From Blastocystis sp. Blastoise (Eukaryota > Sar > Bigyra > Opalinata > Blastocystidae): a stretch of DNA of 64,000 nucleotides. The position numbers and the translations under genes were made by a program. Below, one piece after another: positions 48,309 through 63,324 of this stretch (its first letter is position 1; the number at the start of each line of letters is the position of its first letter). The stretch covers positions 2,220,001 through 2,284,000 of the forward strand of contig JBBPEB010000015.1 in NCBI GenBank assembly GCA_039096225.1, given 5' to 3'. The notes beneath the pieces are model-generated. The model did no database searches. It was not told the DNA's origin and saw only the letters and a list, made by a program, of their open reading frames with translations.

Positions 48309-49618
48309 AAGACATATATTCATTAATAACGTCATCAAAAAGTTGTTTTTCCTGTTTATCTATCTATATAATAATAAAGAATAGATAGATGATACTAAAG
48401 AATATACATAATATATAATAATAAAGAGCATATGATATATATAATAATAATCAAGAATATATTATAGATATATACATCAATAGGTTCTTCTTCTTCCGTT
48501 TGTTTCTGAAGAATTTCCCGCGTTGATAATAGTGTTGGCGGGATATATAAGTCAGGATAAGCATAAGCAGCCAAATGTAGATTGCAATTAGCTATAGGAA
48601 GAGGAATATATATATATAAATAGTGTTTATTAATATATTATATAATATAATTTTTAAATTTTATTTTATAATATATATATATAGTTATTATTAATATATA
48701 TATATATATATATACGACTGACCCCTTTAGGGAGATAGAATGCTGATGATAGAGGAATAGAAGGAGTTGAATTTATAAAGTGAGGATCATCTATATAATA
48801 GTATATAATAATAAATATAAACATAAATATAAACATAAACATAAATATAAACATAATAAATATAAACATAATAAATATAAATAAAATATACTATCATTAG
48901 TAGTATCTTTTCCTAAATAAAGAATCATATCAAAATCGGAGTCTTCTTCATTTATATTTGTATATATAGTATATTGATTTTCTAGTTCTAGTAGATATTG
49001 TGGTGAATAAGCAAGTGTTCTCCATAAAACATGACATTCATGAGGACTTATATGTATAGAGGATAATTTATGGATTTGAGAAGATACTATGGACCAATCA
49101 ATGTGATCTATTTATAGAGTAGAGATAATTATATATACATAATATATATATATACATATATAAAACAACGAATAAATAAATATATATATATAAGAAATAA
49201 TGATATTCAAGAAAGAATAATAAATACAATAATCCTAATATATAAAAAACAAAATATAAATATATAACAAACATAATAACATAAGTATATTCAGACATAC
49301 GTGTTTTTTGTGAATGTACATAATCGAGTATAATAGTAGCTAATTGGTTGATGATAGGGAGAGAATAATGACTCAAAAGACGACGAGGTATACTATAGGC
49401 ATATATATATATATATAGACGATCAATGATATATTAAATACTTATAATGATAAAATAAAAAATAATAAATAATATAATAAAATAAATAAAATAATAAAAT
49501 AATAATATAAAAAGAATAATAATATAAAAATAACACATATAAATACACAGTAGGTGGTTTGGCTTTATTATTAAATATTGAAGACTTTTCTTGTAAGTTT
49601 TGAACACTATAAATATTA

Positions 49619-49653
<35 letters not shown>

Positions 49654-50284
49654 TATATATATATATATACGTAGCTTTAAGATTTCCAATAGATCTAGAT
49701 TCTGGATGTTGTTTTTTTAACTATATAAATAGAACTATAAATTATTGTATATATTTACTTCATCTTCATATTTCTTTATATAATTCTTTTGAATTTCTGG
49801 ATTTTCATCCCACATCTTTTTAAATCTATTATATAGAAAGTTATTACATTCACGAAGATAAATGAAAATAATAAAACTTATTCGTTATAAATAAATAAAA
49901 AATACTAAATATACTTTTTATATAAATCTCGAACATTAGTACTAGGTTGTTCTTGTTTTGCTTTTAACGCTTGATCATTTCTAAACATGATGTAAGGCTT
50001 CTTGATAGGATTCTGAGCTAATGATCCAATGCTTGATTTCTATTATAGGATATATAGTAAAAAAAAAGTAATGAATGGTTCAAAAAGTACTCTAGCTTTT
50101 TTCCGTCTTGAAGTTGAATCATCAAACGCATCTCTACGGCCTTCATCATCAATATACGCATTTTCACGACGAATAGAGTTTTTTGATCGACTAAAATGTT
50201 TAGAAAGACGGATAAAATAATCGTAAAGACTTACGACTTATTTTTTGTTTTAGATTCGGCAACTCTCTTTCTTGAATTTTCCAT
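47715..50284 (-). CDS. HMG-box-like plus SANT/Myb-like nuclear protein
   Basis: About a dozen exons. The N-terminus is very basic (MENSRKRVAESKTKNKS) and soon gives an HMG-box-like block: NPIKKPYIMFRNDQAL, then RFKKMWDENPEIQKNYIKKY, with the expected KKPY, W and NPE positions. Further on, DHIDWSIVSSQIHKL followed by SPHECHVLWRTLAY resembles a SANT/Myb repeat. The C-terminus is polar and acidic (EKEKEEEESTEGDKEYL and then DGGIDIED). Both domains bind DNA or chromatin in known proteins, so a nuclear role is likely. Most middle exons are short and repeat-flanked, so their exact order and ends are less certain. No exact family recognised. Confidence 0.6.
48254..48303. repeat. TA microsatellite (intronic)
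   Basis: TA run within an intron of the HMG/SANT-like gene. Confidence 0.85.
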
Positions 50285-51149
50285 ATTAAAACATCTATAG
50301 AAAAGAAAAGAAAATTTAAAAAATCAAAAGTGTTTCTTTTTTTGAAAAATGATAGATTCAAGGAAACTTCTACTGAATACGTATGTTTTCAAATATTTTC
50401 ACGGAAATGAAAAATTATCATTTTTCTTGAAAGAGTCTTGTTAGAAGCTTTATTGATAGAAACAAATTTATAGTATGTGAGAGAATCAAGATGTTAATGT
50501 ATTGTATTGATATGAGAGTATAAATAAACATCTCATTTCATTATTCTGAACAATAGTATGGTCTTCTGTAGGTAATATTAGAATATAATTTATTTTAAAT
50601 GCTTGTATAATGGACGCTACTAGTATAATCTATGAATTCTGGATCTATAATATATTTTTCTTGGAAATTTATGTTAGAAACCAATATAGTTCTGTTATTC
50701 ATGGAACTTGTATTTAGTGCGCACAAAAATATAATTAAAAAAAAACAGAAAATGAGTACCAATGATTTTATTACTCAAATTACTGAAAATGTTGTGAATA
50801 ATACAGAGTTTTATAAGTTTATATAAAAATATCTATGAAATATTTATATATCTATATTAGAAGCGATTTAGTTATGAAAAAGTCAATGAAAAAAGTATGA
50901 TAAAAAACTATTATCGAATTAGACTTGAACATAGTCTATATGTTGTGATCAATGATAAAGTATAGATTAGTTCAATTCTAGGGGATATTAAAGAAACAAT
51001 ATACTTGCAAAAAGCTTATAATAGATAGTTTTAAAACAGTAGAAAGTTGTTACTTTATAATGATACAATAAATATATATATAAATGAAAAAAAAGGTAGT
51101 ATACTGTTTTAAAAAATTAATTCTTTACGTTACTTTATAGACCGATTAT
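50285..51149. other. Intergenic region
   Basis: 865 bp. A 64-codon ATG frame at 50632-50826 has no recognisable features and is not counted as a gene. Confidence 0.45.
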
Positions 51150-52154
51150 TTAACAGCACTTTTTATCATTATTATTTTCGGGCTTTTTCTAATAATGTAT
51201 GGAATTATATATAATAAAGAAATAATGGGAAAAATATATAAAAAGTACACTTTATTCAAAAGTATATTATAATGAAGAATATATACAATTTCAATAGTTT
51301 TGTTTTTTTCTTTTTCTTTTTCTTTTGGTATTTTGATATCTGATTTGGCTTGAAGACATTCCTGAACCATAGCTTCAAAAGTCTAAAAAATATTATTATT
51401 TTATATTATATAGAAAAAAAGTAATAAAAAAAAATATTGTAATAAAAAAATTAATATATATAATATTTATATATATATAATAGTATACATCATCAATATT
51501 TTGTCCTGTAGCTGCAGATGTTTCAAAAAATGGAATTCCAAATTGGTCTGCTAATTCTTTACCTTCATCATATGTTACCATCTATATATATATATAATAA
51601 TAGAATGAAAATAAAAACATAATAGAATAAGAATAAAAACATACTCTATGTTGCATTAAATCAATTTTATTACCTACTAAAACAACTCTTATATCTGAAC
51701 TAGCATTCTAATTAATAAATATATTTATAATAATATTAAAAAAATAAAATAAATAAAAAAAATAATAATAAACATTAATAAACATAATAAATATAATAAT
51801 AAACAAATATATATTTACCTTACGAATATCTCCCATAAAACTACCGATTTTATCAAATGAAGATTTTTTCGTTACATCATATACTAGAACAACTCCTTGA
51901 GCTCCACGAAAATAAGAACTTACAACGGATCTAAATCGTTCCGTACCAGCAGTATCCCATATTTGCGTTTTAATGATTTTATTATCAATTGAAATATATT
52001 TTATTTTAAAATCTACACCAATAGTTGCTACATAGCTTTTAGCAAATGTCCCATCACAATAGCATCGTACAATACAAGTTTTTCCAGAACCGGAATCTCC
52101 AAGCATTAATACTTTAAATTGTTCATCAAATTTCTTTACTGGTGGTTGAGACAT
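51150..52154 (-). CDS. Rab family small GTPase
   Basis: Five exons, 52154-51819, 51707-51645, 51581-51489, 51382-51287 and 51188-51150, give 208 residues. Nucleotide-binding motifs are complete: GDSGSGKTCIV (P-loop), ATIGVDFKIKYI (switch I/effector), WDTAGTERFRSV (switch II with the catalytic Gln replaced by Thr: DTAGTE where Rabs usually have DTAGQE), GNKIDL and ETSAATG. The last exon supplies a KKPENNNDKKCC tail, so both terminal cysteines can be prenylated. The sequence is of the Rab1/Rab8 secretory group. The Q-to-T change should lower GTP hydrolysis, as in some constitutively active forms. Confidence 0.95.
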
Positions 52155-53074
52155 ATTATAGCTTTAAAAATTGAAAAATAAATACTTATTAAATAAAATA
52201 TGGTTTCATTTAAAACTTGTACTTTAGATTCAGTAGATACACAAATAAAAAAATTACCGAAAATACAGAGATTTGCCGAGAATAATGAAGTTTCTCCACA
52301 AAAAATATTTTTCATTAGGAGTTTGAATTGTTTTTCTTGATTTGATGAGTTTTTGATGTTTGATTGATTGACTAAGAAATTAGAGATAATTGAAAATGTA
52401 TGTGAAGCATGATATAAGAAATTTTTAACTGCTATGTGATGCAATTGCTTCAAAAATTGCTTAAAAGAATTTAATTTTCTGTATTACATACTAAAAGATT
52501 GATCTAGATGCATTAAATACTATATTTATAGATTCATTTGAAGATAATAAATCATTTTCTTTCAATATCAATATTATTTTACAAGGTATTCATATAGTTT
52601 ATAGATTAGATATTAGTTTGTCTCTTTAAGAAATGAGAATAATACGTGTTTTGAGAATTTTAGTGAGATGAACGCAATAGGATTGTAAAAAAACTCTTAT
52701 ACAATAATATACATATAAATAAATATCACAATGAAATAAAAATATAGCAAAACATAATTATATGTAACGATATAGTTCAATAAGAAGAATATTGATTAGT
52801 TGACAAAGAATGTGTATATATGAAAAAAAGAAATGAATCAATATAATATAAAATAATGTATAATAAGAAATATACTCACAAAAAAAAAACAATAAAAAAA
52901 GTAGTAGTAGAAATAGATTCTTCATAAAATAATAAAAAAAAAGAGAAAGATAGAAATAGATTCATAAAATGTGCTTTTTATATAGATATAAGAAACATAA
53001 TGCAAGAGCAGAAATATAGAATATTGTAAAATGTATATATATATATATATATAACAAATAAAATCGAATAATAT
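52155..53074. other. Intergenic region
   Basis: 920 bp. A 105-codon frame on the minus strand (52453-52136) overlaps the Rab start and shows no family features. A TA run lies at about 53032-53053. Confidence 0.45.
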
Positions 53075-53275
53075 TTAAAGAGTGGGGTCTTTTAAGAGAG
53101 ATGCCGATCGTTCTCTGCTTTCAATAGAAGCACTACGTAATCGTTGAATAATCTCACGAGGAGAAGTTGGTGTAGTAATAACCTCAGAATTAAAACCATT
53201 TTCAGAGAGAGTTTCATAATTACGTTCAATTTCACCGACCATCTTCCATGCTTCCTGAACTTGCTTATTACCCTT

Positions 53276-53319
<44 letters not shown>

Positions 53320-53564
53320 GATAATAATAATAATAATAATAATAATAAAATTTATATAATATATATACTTCTTTAATTCTTTGTTGAAGAGCAAAATTTT
53401 CGTTATTAACAGATTCTAATTCTGTTTGAAGTTTTTTATTCTTCTCAATACTTTGAGCTTTTTCTTGTTCAATCTCTTTCAGACGTTGACCTAATTTTTT
53501 GGCTTCTTCAATTAACTTATTTATAAAACAAGGAACTTCTAATCTATATTAATAATATTAATAA

Positions 53565-53610
<46 letters not shown>

Positions 53611-53633
53611 AAAAACATAATAATAATAAAAAC

Positions 53634-53664
<31 letters not shown>

Positions 53665-54397
53665 CATAATAACATACCCTTCTTTATCACTTTCTATTTG
53701 AGGTGAATAATTGGGATCTTTAGACATTGTTTCAAGCATACTTATAGCACTATTAATTGAATTAATAAGATGTTCTGTATCTACAGATAATTGTTCTTTA
53801 AGTGATTCTTTTTCTTGCTCAATTTCTTTTATTTTTCGTTGAAGTCTATTTACCATATATTCTTGTTCATATTCTAACTTTTTCTCCAACTCAATCTTAC
53901 TAGCCATAACCTAAATGGACAAAATAGTGTTAATAATAGATCTAAAGAAGATTTAAAAAATATATTTATATACATCAGCAAGTCTTCTTTGTAAGCCATT
54001 AGTAAGAGCTTCTTCTTCAGTATCAATTTGCTCAGCTAATTTACGTTTTTCTTGTTTAACTTCTTCTAACTTCTTCAATAACTAGATAGAATCATAATAA
54101 AAATACAGATATTATTACAAATAATAAATATTCATTTATATACAGATAATGAGATTTTTTCTTCTTCAGCTTCAGAAAGGGTTTGCTAGAGATAATATAT
54201 GGATTATAAAGGTGATATTTATTGCTTAATATCTAAATACATTAGTCACTATAATCTTTCTAGCTTCAATCAACTTATTCTCGAGATTCTCATTTTTTTC
54301 TTTCTCAGCTTGGAGTTCAGCCTACTTATATACATTACTTTTGGATAATACATACTTTTAATGCTTCAATAATTGCACTTTGATCTTTTTCAGCCAT
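53075..54397 (-). CDS. Coiled-coil protein, CCDC6 (DUF2046)-like
   Basis: Seven or so exons, starting MAEKDQSAIIEAL. Almost the whole protein is coiled coil. The central block has the CCDC6 repeat character: EQIDTEEEALTNGLQRRLAD, then KLEYEQEYMVNRLQRKIKEI and EQEKESLKEQL, followed by SINSAISMLETMSK. The C-terminus has a proline-serine patch (VITTPTSPREIIQRLRSAS) and ends SASLLKDPTL. In animals CCDC6 is a cytosolic/nuclear substrate of kinases acting in checkpoint control; whether that role applies here is unknown. The family call rests on the EE(E/Q)xxxNxLxRK repeat. Confidence 0.75.
53279..53350. repeat. AAT microsatellite (intronic)
   Basis: Two AAT blocks broken by AAAG, within an intron of the CCDC6-like gene. 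A second, less regular AAT stretch is at about 53548-53660. Confidence 0.85.
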
Positions 54398-55756
54398 GTT
54401 TTCTATTTAATAATATCAACAAAAAAATACACTTAAAAAAACAGGAAAAAGAACAGAGATTCTTCTTGAAGGATTTTCTCTTCTTTTTGGCTGAATTAAA
54501 TTCAGATGCGGAACATCTGCCAATGAAATTGAACTTCTTCAGGATGAATGAAGAATTCAGCAACAGTATCACGGAAAAATAGTTTTTTTTCTCTTGTCAT
54601 TAGGATTTATGATATGAATTCGTAGTTTGACTAGTAAGAACGTTAGATTTAGATTATATCTATTCAACTAAGTGTGTTAAAAAATGGATGAATAACATAT
54701 TTTTTCATTTGTCACGTGTATCACAATTCTATGGATGATATAGGAGTTGATTTCATTTTTTAGGTAAAGTAACTGACTCATTTGATAGGATTTTTATAAC
54801 AAAGGTCAATGATGGAAATAAATTGCTAAATGTTCTTCGATGGTAAGATATATATGTTGTATAGAAAATGGAATTGAGTAGTTTAGGTATTTCTTGTGAT
54901 TATAAGAATAGTCTAGATAGTTGAAATACTAATTCTAGTAAAAAGATGTGAATACTATTTTTTATATATATTATGATGAATAGATTATGAAATAATTACT
55001 ACTGTGAATAAAAGATAGCGAGAAGACAATTATCTTGAAATAGAAAGTGAAAAATATGTTGAAAGCAGTTTTTTGGTATGAATTTTTGACCTTATTCATT
55101 GAATAAAAAAGAAAACTGACACTGCGTAATAAAACAAATATAATTATTGTAACAAAAAATATATAAAAAACATTGTAAAAGAATGAATAATGTGAAAAGA
55201 CGAAACTACTTTTAGATAAATAAAATAACACGATGGTTATAAGATTCAAAAGAGAAAAAAAATATGTTAATTTTGAATAAAAAATATTTTTAAAACAAAA
55301 AAAAAAGATGTAATAAATAAAAAATATAATAAAATACGTAGATTGTTGCAATATAAGAATAAAAATGCAAATTCATTTTACGTAAAAAGAGAAGAGAAAA
55401 GAAGAATATATATATAAATATATATATAGAATAGAATATGAAATACAACTAGAAAAAGGTTTTAGAGGGAAAAGAAAGCACTAATAAATAAATAAAGTAA
55501 TAAATTAAAAAAAAAAGTAATTTACACATGGAGAGACAATGAAGAAGGTTGAAAAATGTTTAATATATATATATACATACATATATAATATATAATATAT
55601 ATATATATATAAAAAAAAGTGGAAAAAATAATAATAAATTGTATAAAATAGTGAATATTCTTCATATACTCGAAATCCATAATAATAGTAAAAACCCTGA
55701 GGATCCAAAGAAGAAAAAAAAAATGTTATATAAATAAAGAATATAAAAAATGCTGA
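54398..55756. other. Long intergenic region
   Basis: About 1.36 kb. Several minus-strand frames of 60-126 codons are rich in F, Y and I and read as AT-rich noise. No supported gene. Confidence 0.45.
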
Positions 55757-57266
55757 CTATATATATATCTTATCAAAATTGATTTCTACACTTTCATTGG
55801 GAGTCATTAAGGGTGATTTCACATATTTATTCTGTTTTTGTTCTTTAATTTTCACTAAATTATAACTTAATACTCCTATATAATAAGAATAATAATATAT
55901 TTATTTATTTAAAAAAATAGTGTACTATAAAAAATTTATATATATAATATCGATAATAAGTTATATATATACCTAACATGGCAATAATAATACCAATGAT
56001 AGTTTGAAAAGACAAATATTTTCCAAAATAGAGAGATGTAGCTAAGATAATAGCTATACGTTTGAATGTATTTGTAATTGAATAAGTTAATGATGTAATT
56101 AATGAAATAGACTATAGAAATCATATTAATATTATGAAGGATATATTAATATTAGATAGAATTAAAAAAATAATTATAATAAAATATAATAAATATAAAA
56201 AATAATAAATAAAATAAATAAACATAATAAAATAAATCACTTACTTTATAAGATGCGACACTAGAACAATATTGAATGATCGAACACAATAAAAGTACTC
56301 TTAAAGAAAGACTTGAATAAGTACCTTCATAAATTTCATATATAATAACAATAGGAAATAATAGAGATGCACTCATTATTCCATTTAATAAATGTAACTA
56401 TATAAGTATATATATAGAGAGAATCATATTTATTTATAATCATATTTATATACATAATTTCTATCGATACCACTCTTTATAAGCATTTTCACATATATAC
56501 TCTGCCATACACTTAAAATACAGGAAATCAAAGCACATATGAATCCAGTCATATTAAACCTTTATATATATATATATATTTACACAAAATTAAAAATATA
56601 ATAAATTAAAAATTATAGAATAATAATATACTGTAATTCATTTACAGAAGCATAGGCGACACCAATAATAATAGGAACAAGTGATAATAAAGTTCTCCAA
56701 GAAACAGTTTTGCCTGTCCAGAAATATGTAATAAGAACAGTAAAGAAGGGTTGTAAAGCTTTTACTGTATGTGTAAGAGATACTGGAACATAACCATAAC
56801 TCGTATATGTGAATATCTTACTAAATACCATAGCACAAGATAAAGGAAGAACAAGCCAAAATAATTTCCAACCAGATTTTGTATTCACTACTTTTGGAAC
56901 TTGTCTTTCATAACCATAGATTACTAAGACTATAAACGTGTAAATAATGCAATACTATATAATATTTCTACTTACTATCACAAATACAACTTGTAAAAAC
57001 ATGAGCAAATGTCAATGTAAGTGGAAATATTTTCTTATTGACAAGAGTCTTATTCATGATTGTAGCAACAATACTAAATGTATACCATATACCAATAGAA
57101 AAACCAATCTATAAAAAGAATTATTAAAAAAGGAGAACAAATTCGAATATACTTGGCAAATATAGTATAAAGCATCACGCATACGTTCATACTTCTGATC
57201 ATATCGAACCTTAACACGTTCATTAGAACGAATTAATAGTTGACTTCGAGTATATGGAATGGTCAT
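55757..57266 (-). CDS. Nucleotide-sugar/triose-phosphate translocator family (TPT/SLC35)
   Basis: About seven exons. The protein starts MTIPYTRSQLLIRSNERVK and has about ten helices. TPT-family features: NKTLVNKKIFPLTLTFAHV in helix 2, FTYTSYGYVPVSLTHTVKAL then QPFFTVLITYFW, PIIIGVAYASVNELQFNMTG with the middle of the repeat, and the second-half equivalents ISLITSLTYSITNTFKRIAI and LSFQTIIGIIIAMLGVLSYN. These proteins exchange sugar phosphates or nucleotide sugars across Golgi or plastid membranes; this one resembles the Sly41/SLC35E group, but the substrate is not fixed. An upstream exon cannot be excluded because an acceptor-like TATAG lies just before the ATG. Confidence 0.87.
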
Positions 57267-59501
<2,235 letters not shown>

Positions 59502-59654
59502 ATTCATTTATAAATTGTATCAAGAATAATTCTTAATCTATTGTTCTTCTAGATTTCTATTTAAAAAAAAATGTATTGTTTTGTTTTGATTCATTAAACA
59601 AAAAAATAAAAATTAAATAATATAATAACTAGATAGATTGATATCTTTATAATA

Positions 59655-61447
59655 CTAATCATTCTCATGATATTTCATTTTGGATAAATATTGATTCTTT
59701 AATGTATCCCAAGTATAACATTTTAATTTTTCGATTTCACATTGTTTATTCTCACGATTACGAACAAGATTCGGATGTAAACAATAATTCTTTAATAATT
59801 TTTTTAATTGCACTTGTGTATTATATAATTGACTCTTAGGAAATATTTCTGGATAACTATAAGAGATTTTATATTATTATTATTAAAATATTTATTATTA
59901 TAATTATTACATTAATTATTATATAATAATAATAAATAACTATAATAAATATATATATACGATAGTTTATTTGGGCAAATACATAGACATCCTAAGAGTG
60001 CTGCTTCAATCATACTCACCCCAAAGAATTCATGAATAGCTGTAGACACACAAATATCACTCTCCAATAATACCTTATAATAGTCTTCTTTTGTGGGCAG
60101 ATATCCATAATGAAGAATATGAGTTGATAACTTGGTTTTCACATCAATTAAACACTAGTTATATTTATATATAAAGAAGAGTATATATATAGTAGTTGAA
60201 AATAATATTTATATTCATAATAATATATGTTGAAAAACTATTTATAGAGAATTATTATATATATAGATTCTATATATATATACTTGAGGAATTTCTTCAT
60301 ATTGTTCTCCAATGATTGACACGTAAAATGGAATATTCTGATTCTCTAACTCATCTATATATATATAAATAATGAAAATAAAAAAAAAATGAATTAAAAA
60401 AGATAAAATAGAGTTTTATATATACAGAGTGTATTAATAAATGTTTCTGGATCTTTATCAAATTCCCAACGATGAGGCCATACTATATGAATAGGTCTAT
60501 ATATATAATATATAATGATAAATTAATAAAAATATAATAATAATAATTATTATAATAATATAATAATAAATATTTATAATAAAACTATTAACATAAAAAT
60601 ATTAACATAAAAATATCTACTTTTCTTCATTATTATTAATATCCACATTATCTAATGTCAATTTCGGTAATTGAATAGGATAATAATAAACTTGACATTT
60701 ATTGATTATTCTATCTTTTAATCCTTTTGGTTTTCTTTCTGGAGTTTTATTTATAAATGAATTCAAATTATTTAAAAAGGAATCCATATTCCATCTAGAG
60801 AATAAATATTGTTAAAAAAACACAAAAAAAATTATATATATATAAATATTTAGAAGAATAACAAATGCTATATATACTTTGAATTAAACCATATCTCATC
60901 AGCTACAAGACATGATAATATCTGAATCCAACCAAATTGAAAATCTCGTTCTTTTTCATCACTTACAGGATATTCTAATTGATTCTCATGAAAATATAAT
61001 ATCTATGAATGAAAAATAAAGCTATTTTATATTTAATAACTATTTTTTATATTAAATTAATATAAAATAATATAAAACAAATAAGATTAAGGATAAAAAA
61101 GAAATAAATGTCTAAAATACTTTATGGGAAGACATTAAATTAGGTCTTAAACTAAGTAATTCAGGAAGCGAGAATGTACTCGTACAAAATAGAGTATCAA
61201 ATTCTTCATCTATACCAATTTGCTCAGATAATTGAAAGGCACCAAGTCTTAAATCGATGAATAGTTATTTTATATGAATATACCTCATTTGCCAGTGCCA
61301 CTTCTTAGCTCTTAATGTTATTACTTTACAGTCAAGAACAGATTGTAATAAATCGATCATCTGTTTATGACTTCCTCCTATTTAGAATAGAGTATATTAT
61401 ATATAAATTAACTTACCATAAAAACCTTCACACAAAAGTATAGTCAT
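59655..61447 (-). CDS. GTDC1: GTDC1-like glycosyltransferase (tRNA-queuosine mannosyltransferase type)
   Basis: About ten exons. The start [20 protein letters not shown] and the runs [116 protein letters not shown] and [20 protein letters not shown] are a full-length match to animal GTDC1. GTDC1 is a GT4-fold enzyme identified as the mannosyltransferase that modifies queuosine in tRNA-Asp (QTMAN); here that activity is inferred from homology. The protein is cytosolic with no signal peptide. It ends KYHEND. Confidence 0.93.
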
Positions 61448-61678
61448 CTTGGTTTTTCAAAAAGAAAAAAATAAAATTGTGTAGATGAAGTGAAATATTT
61501 TATGAAACAATAAAATTTAATAACAAAGAATGAATTTTTTACTTTCTACTTTAATTCAGACATGAATATTAACGAAGAATTCAAAAATAAATGATAAAAA
61601 TATGAATAAAAAGAGAATCAAAATAAAATGTATTATTATAAAAAATACTATTTTATAAATATCTTTTGAATATAAAAA

Positions 61679-63269
61679 TTAATGGTTTCCTTTGAAGAAT
61701 TTCATTAATTTATTCATTTTCTTTGTTTTTTTCTCTTCTTCTATATATATATAAATGAATAGTTTTGTGAAATAAAAAAAAATGATATTTGAAATATATA
61801 TCTATATATAGTATACGTTCTTGAATATCATTGTTTCCCTTGGGAATTCTAGTAATGATAGGAGTATCAATAAAGAATTGAGAAGGTATATATTCACCAG
61901 GTGAACAATCAGGAGGTGATGACTATATATATATAGAATAATAGAAATAGAAGTATAATTATATTTATAGAACGTATAAAGAAAGAGAATAATAAAAATA
62001 ATAAATATATATATATAGAAAGAAAATAATAAAAATAATAATAAAAATAATAATAAAAATAATAATAAAAATAATAATAAAAAAAAAAAATAAAAATAAT
62101 AATAAAAATAATAATAAAAATAATAAATATATATATATACAGTCCAGGAGAGATATATTAATGCAGCAGGAACTAGTCGAAGAGAACGCAATGTCTTTTC
62201 TTTTGAAAGACTAGAGAAATTGAAGAGTAAATAATAGATATATAATACTAATAAGAATAAATAATATATATATAGAAATTAAAAGACATATTAATATATA
62301 TTAAAATAATAATAATAATAATAAATATATATATACATTTGTTTAGGTGGAGTAATAAATAGTTCAAATTGTAAATAATTATATTGAGGAAGGAATAGAC
62401 TTTGAATATATTGAGATATACTCTCTATAGTTTCAAGAGGTGCACATTGAAATTGTATAATTAAACGATCAGGGAATTGTATTCTTAAAATAGAATATTT
62501 ATAGAATTGCATGGATTTATATTGAGTAAGTTCTCTTGCTGTTTTAGTTTCTAAAGGTCTATTTGATTCTTTTTCCTTTTCAGCTAATACAGATCGAAGA
62601 ATAGATAACTCATCATCTATATATAGTTTTTTTAGTATATATATAACTATATATATTTTAGTATATAAAAATATAACATATGCAAAATAAATAGAAATAT
62701 TTTGTAATTATTATATATATATTGTTTAATAAATGAATAATCTAAAATAAGATATCATGAATATTAATGTATTATATACAGGAAGACAAAGAAAGAGAGT
62801 ATTATATATATATATACTTGAATTATTTTCAGTTTTGAATTGTGTAGCTTGTAAATCATCATTTGTGAATGCCATGGGATTTGAGGTATTATTTCGAAGA
62901 TAACAACATATATGACGATCCGGAATAATGGATTCAATTTCTTGTTGTTTCTTCTTTAGTTGAGTTAATTGTGTTTCAAATGGAGATTCTTTTGGAACAT
63001 TACTATGTAAATGTGTTTTAAAAATTGGTTTATATATATTGAAATCATCAGATTTTGTGGATATATTTTGATTATTATAATCGTTATTATCTATTGTATT
63101 TGAAACACTAGAATTAATAGAAATAGAAGAATTATCATAAGACATTTGGGAAGATGAGAAATCAGAACTATTCTTATTCATAACATTATTATTTGTATTC
63201 GATTCATATATAGATGGAATAGTATTACTAGAGAAACTATTAGAAATTGAAGGAGTTAATATAGATGAA

Positions 63270-63324
<55 letters not shown>

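Noticed and set aside
50632..50826. 64-codon + strand frame
   Set aside because: No conserved feature and no splice partner; expected by chance in this spacer.
52136..52453. 105-codon minus-strand frame upstream of the Rab gene
   Set aside because: It overlaps the Rab start in another frame and has no recognisable domain or leader.
54971..55708. F/Y/I-rich minus-strand frames
   Set aside because: Composition follows AT content; no membrane-protein family pattern or clear splice context.
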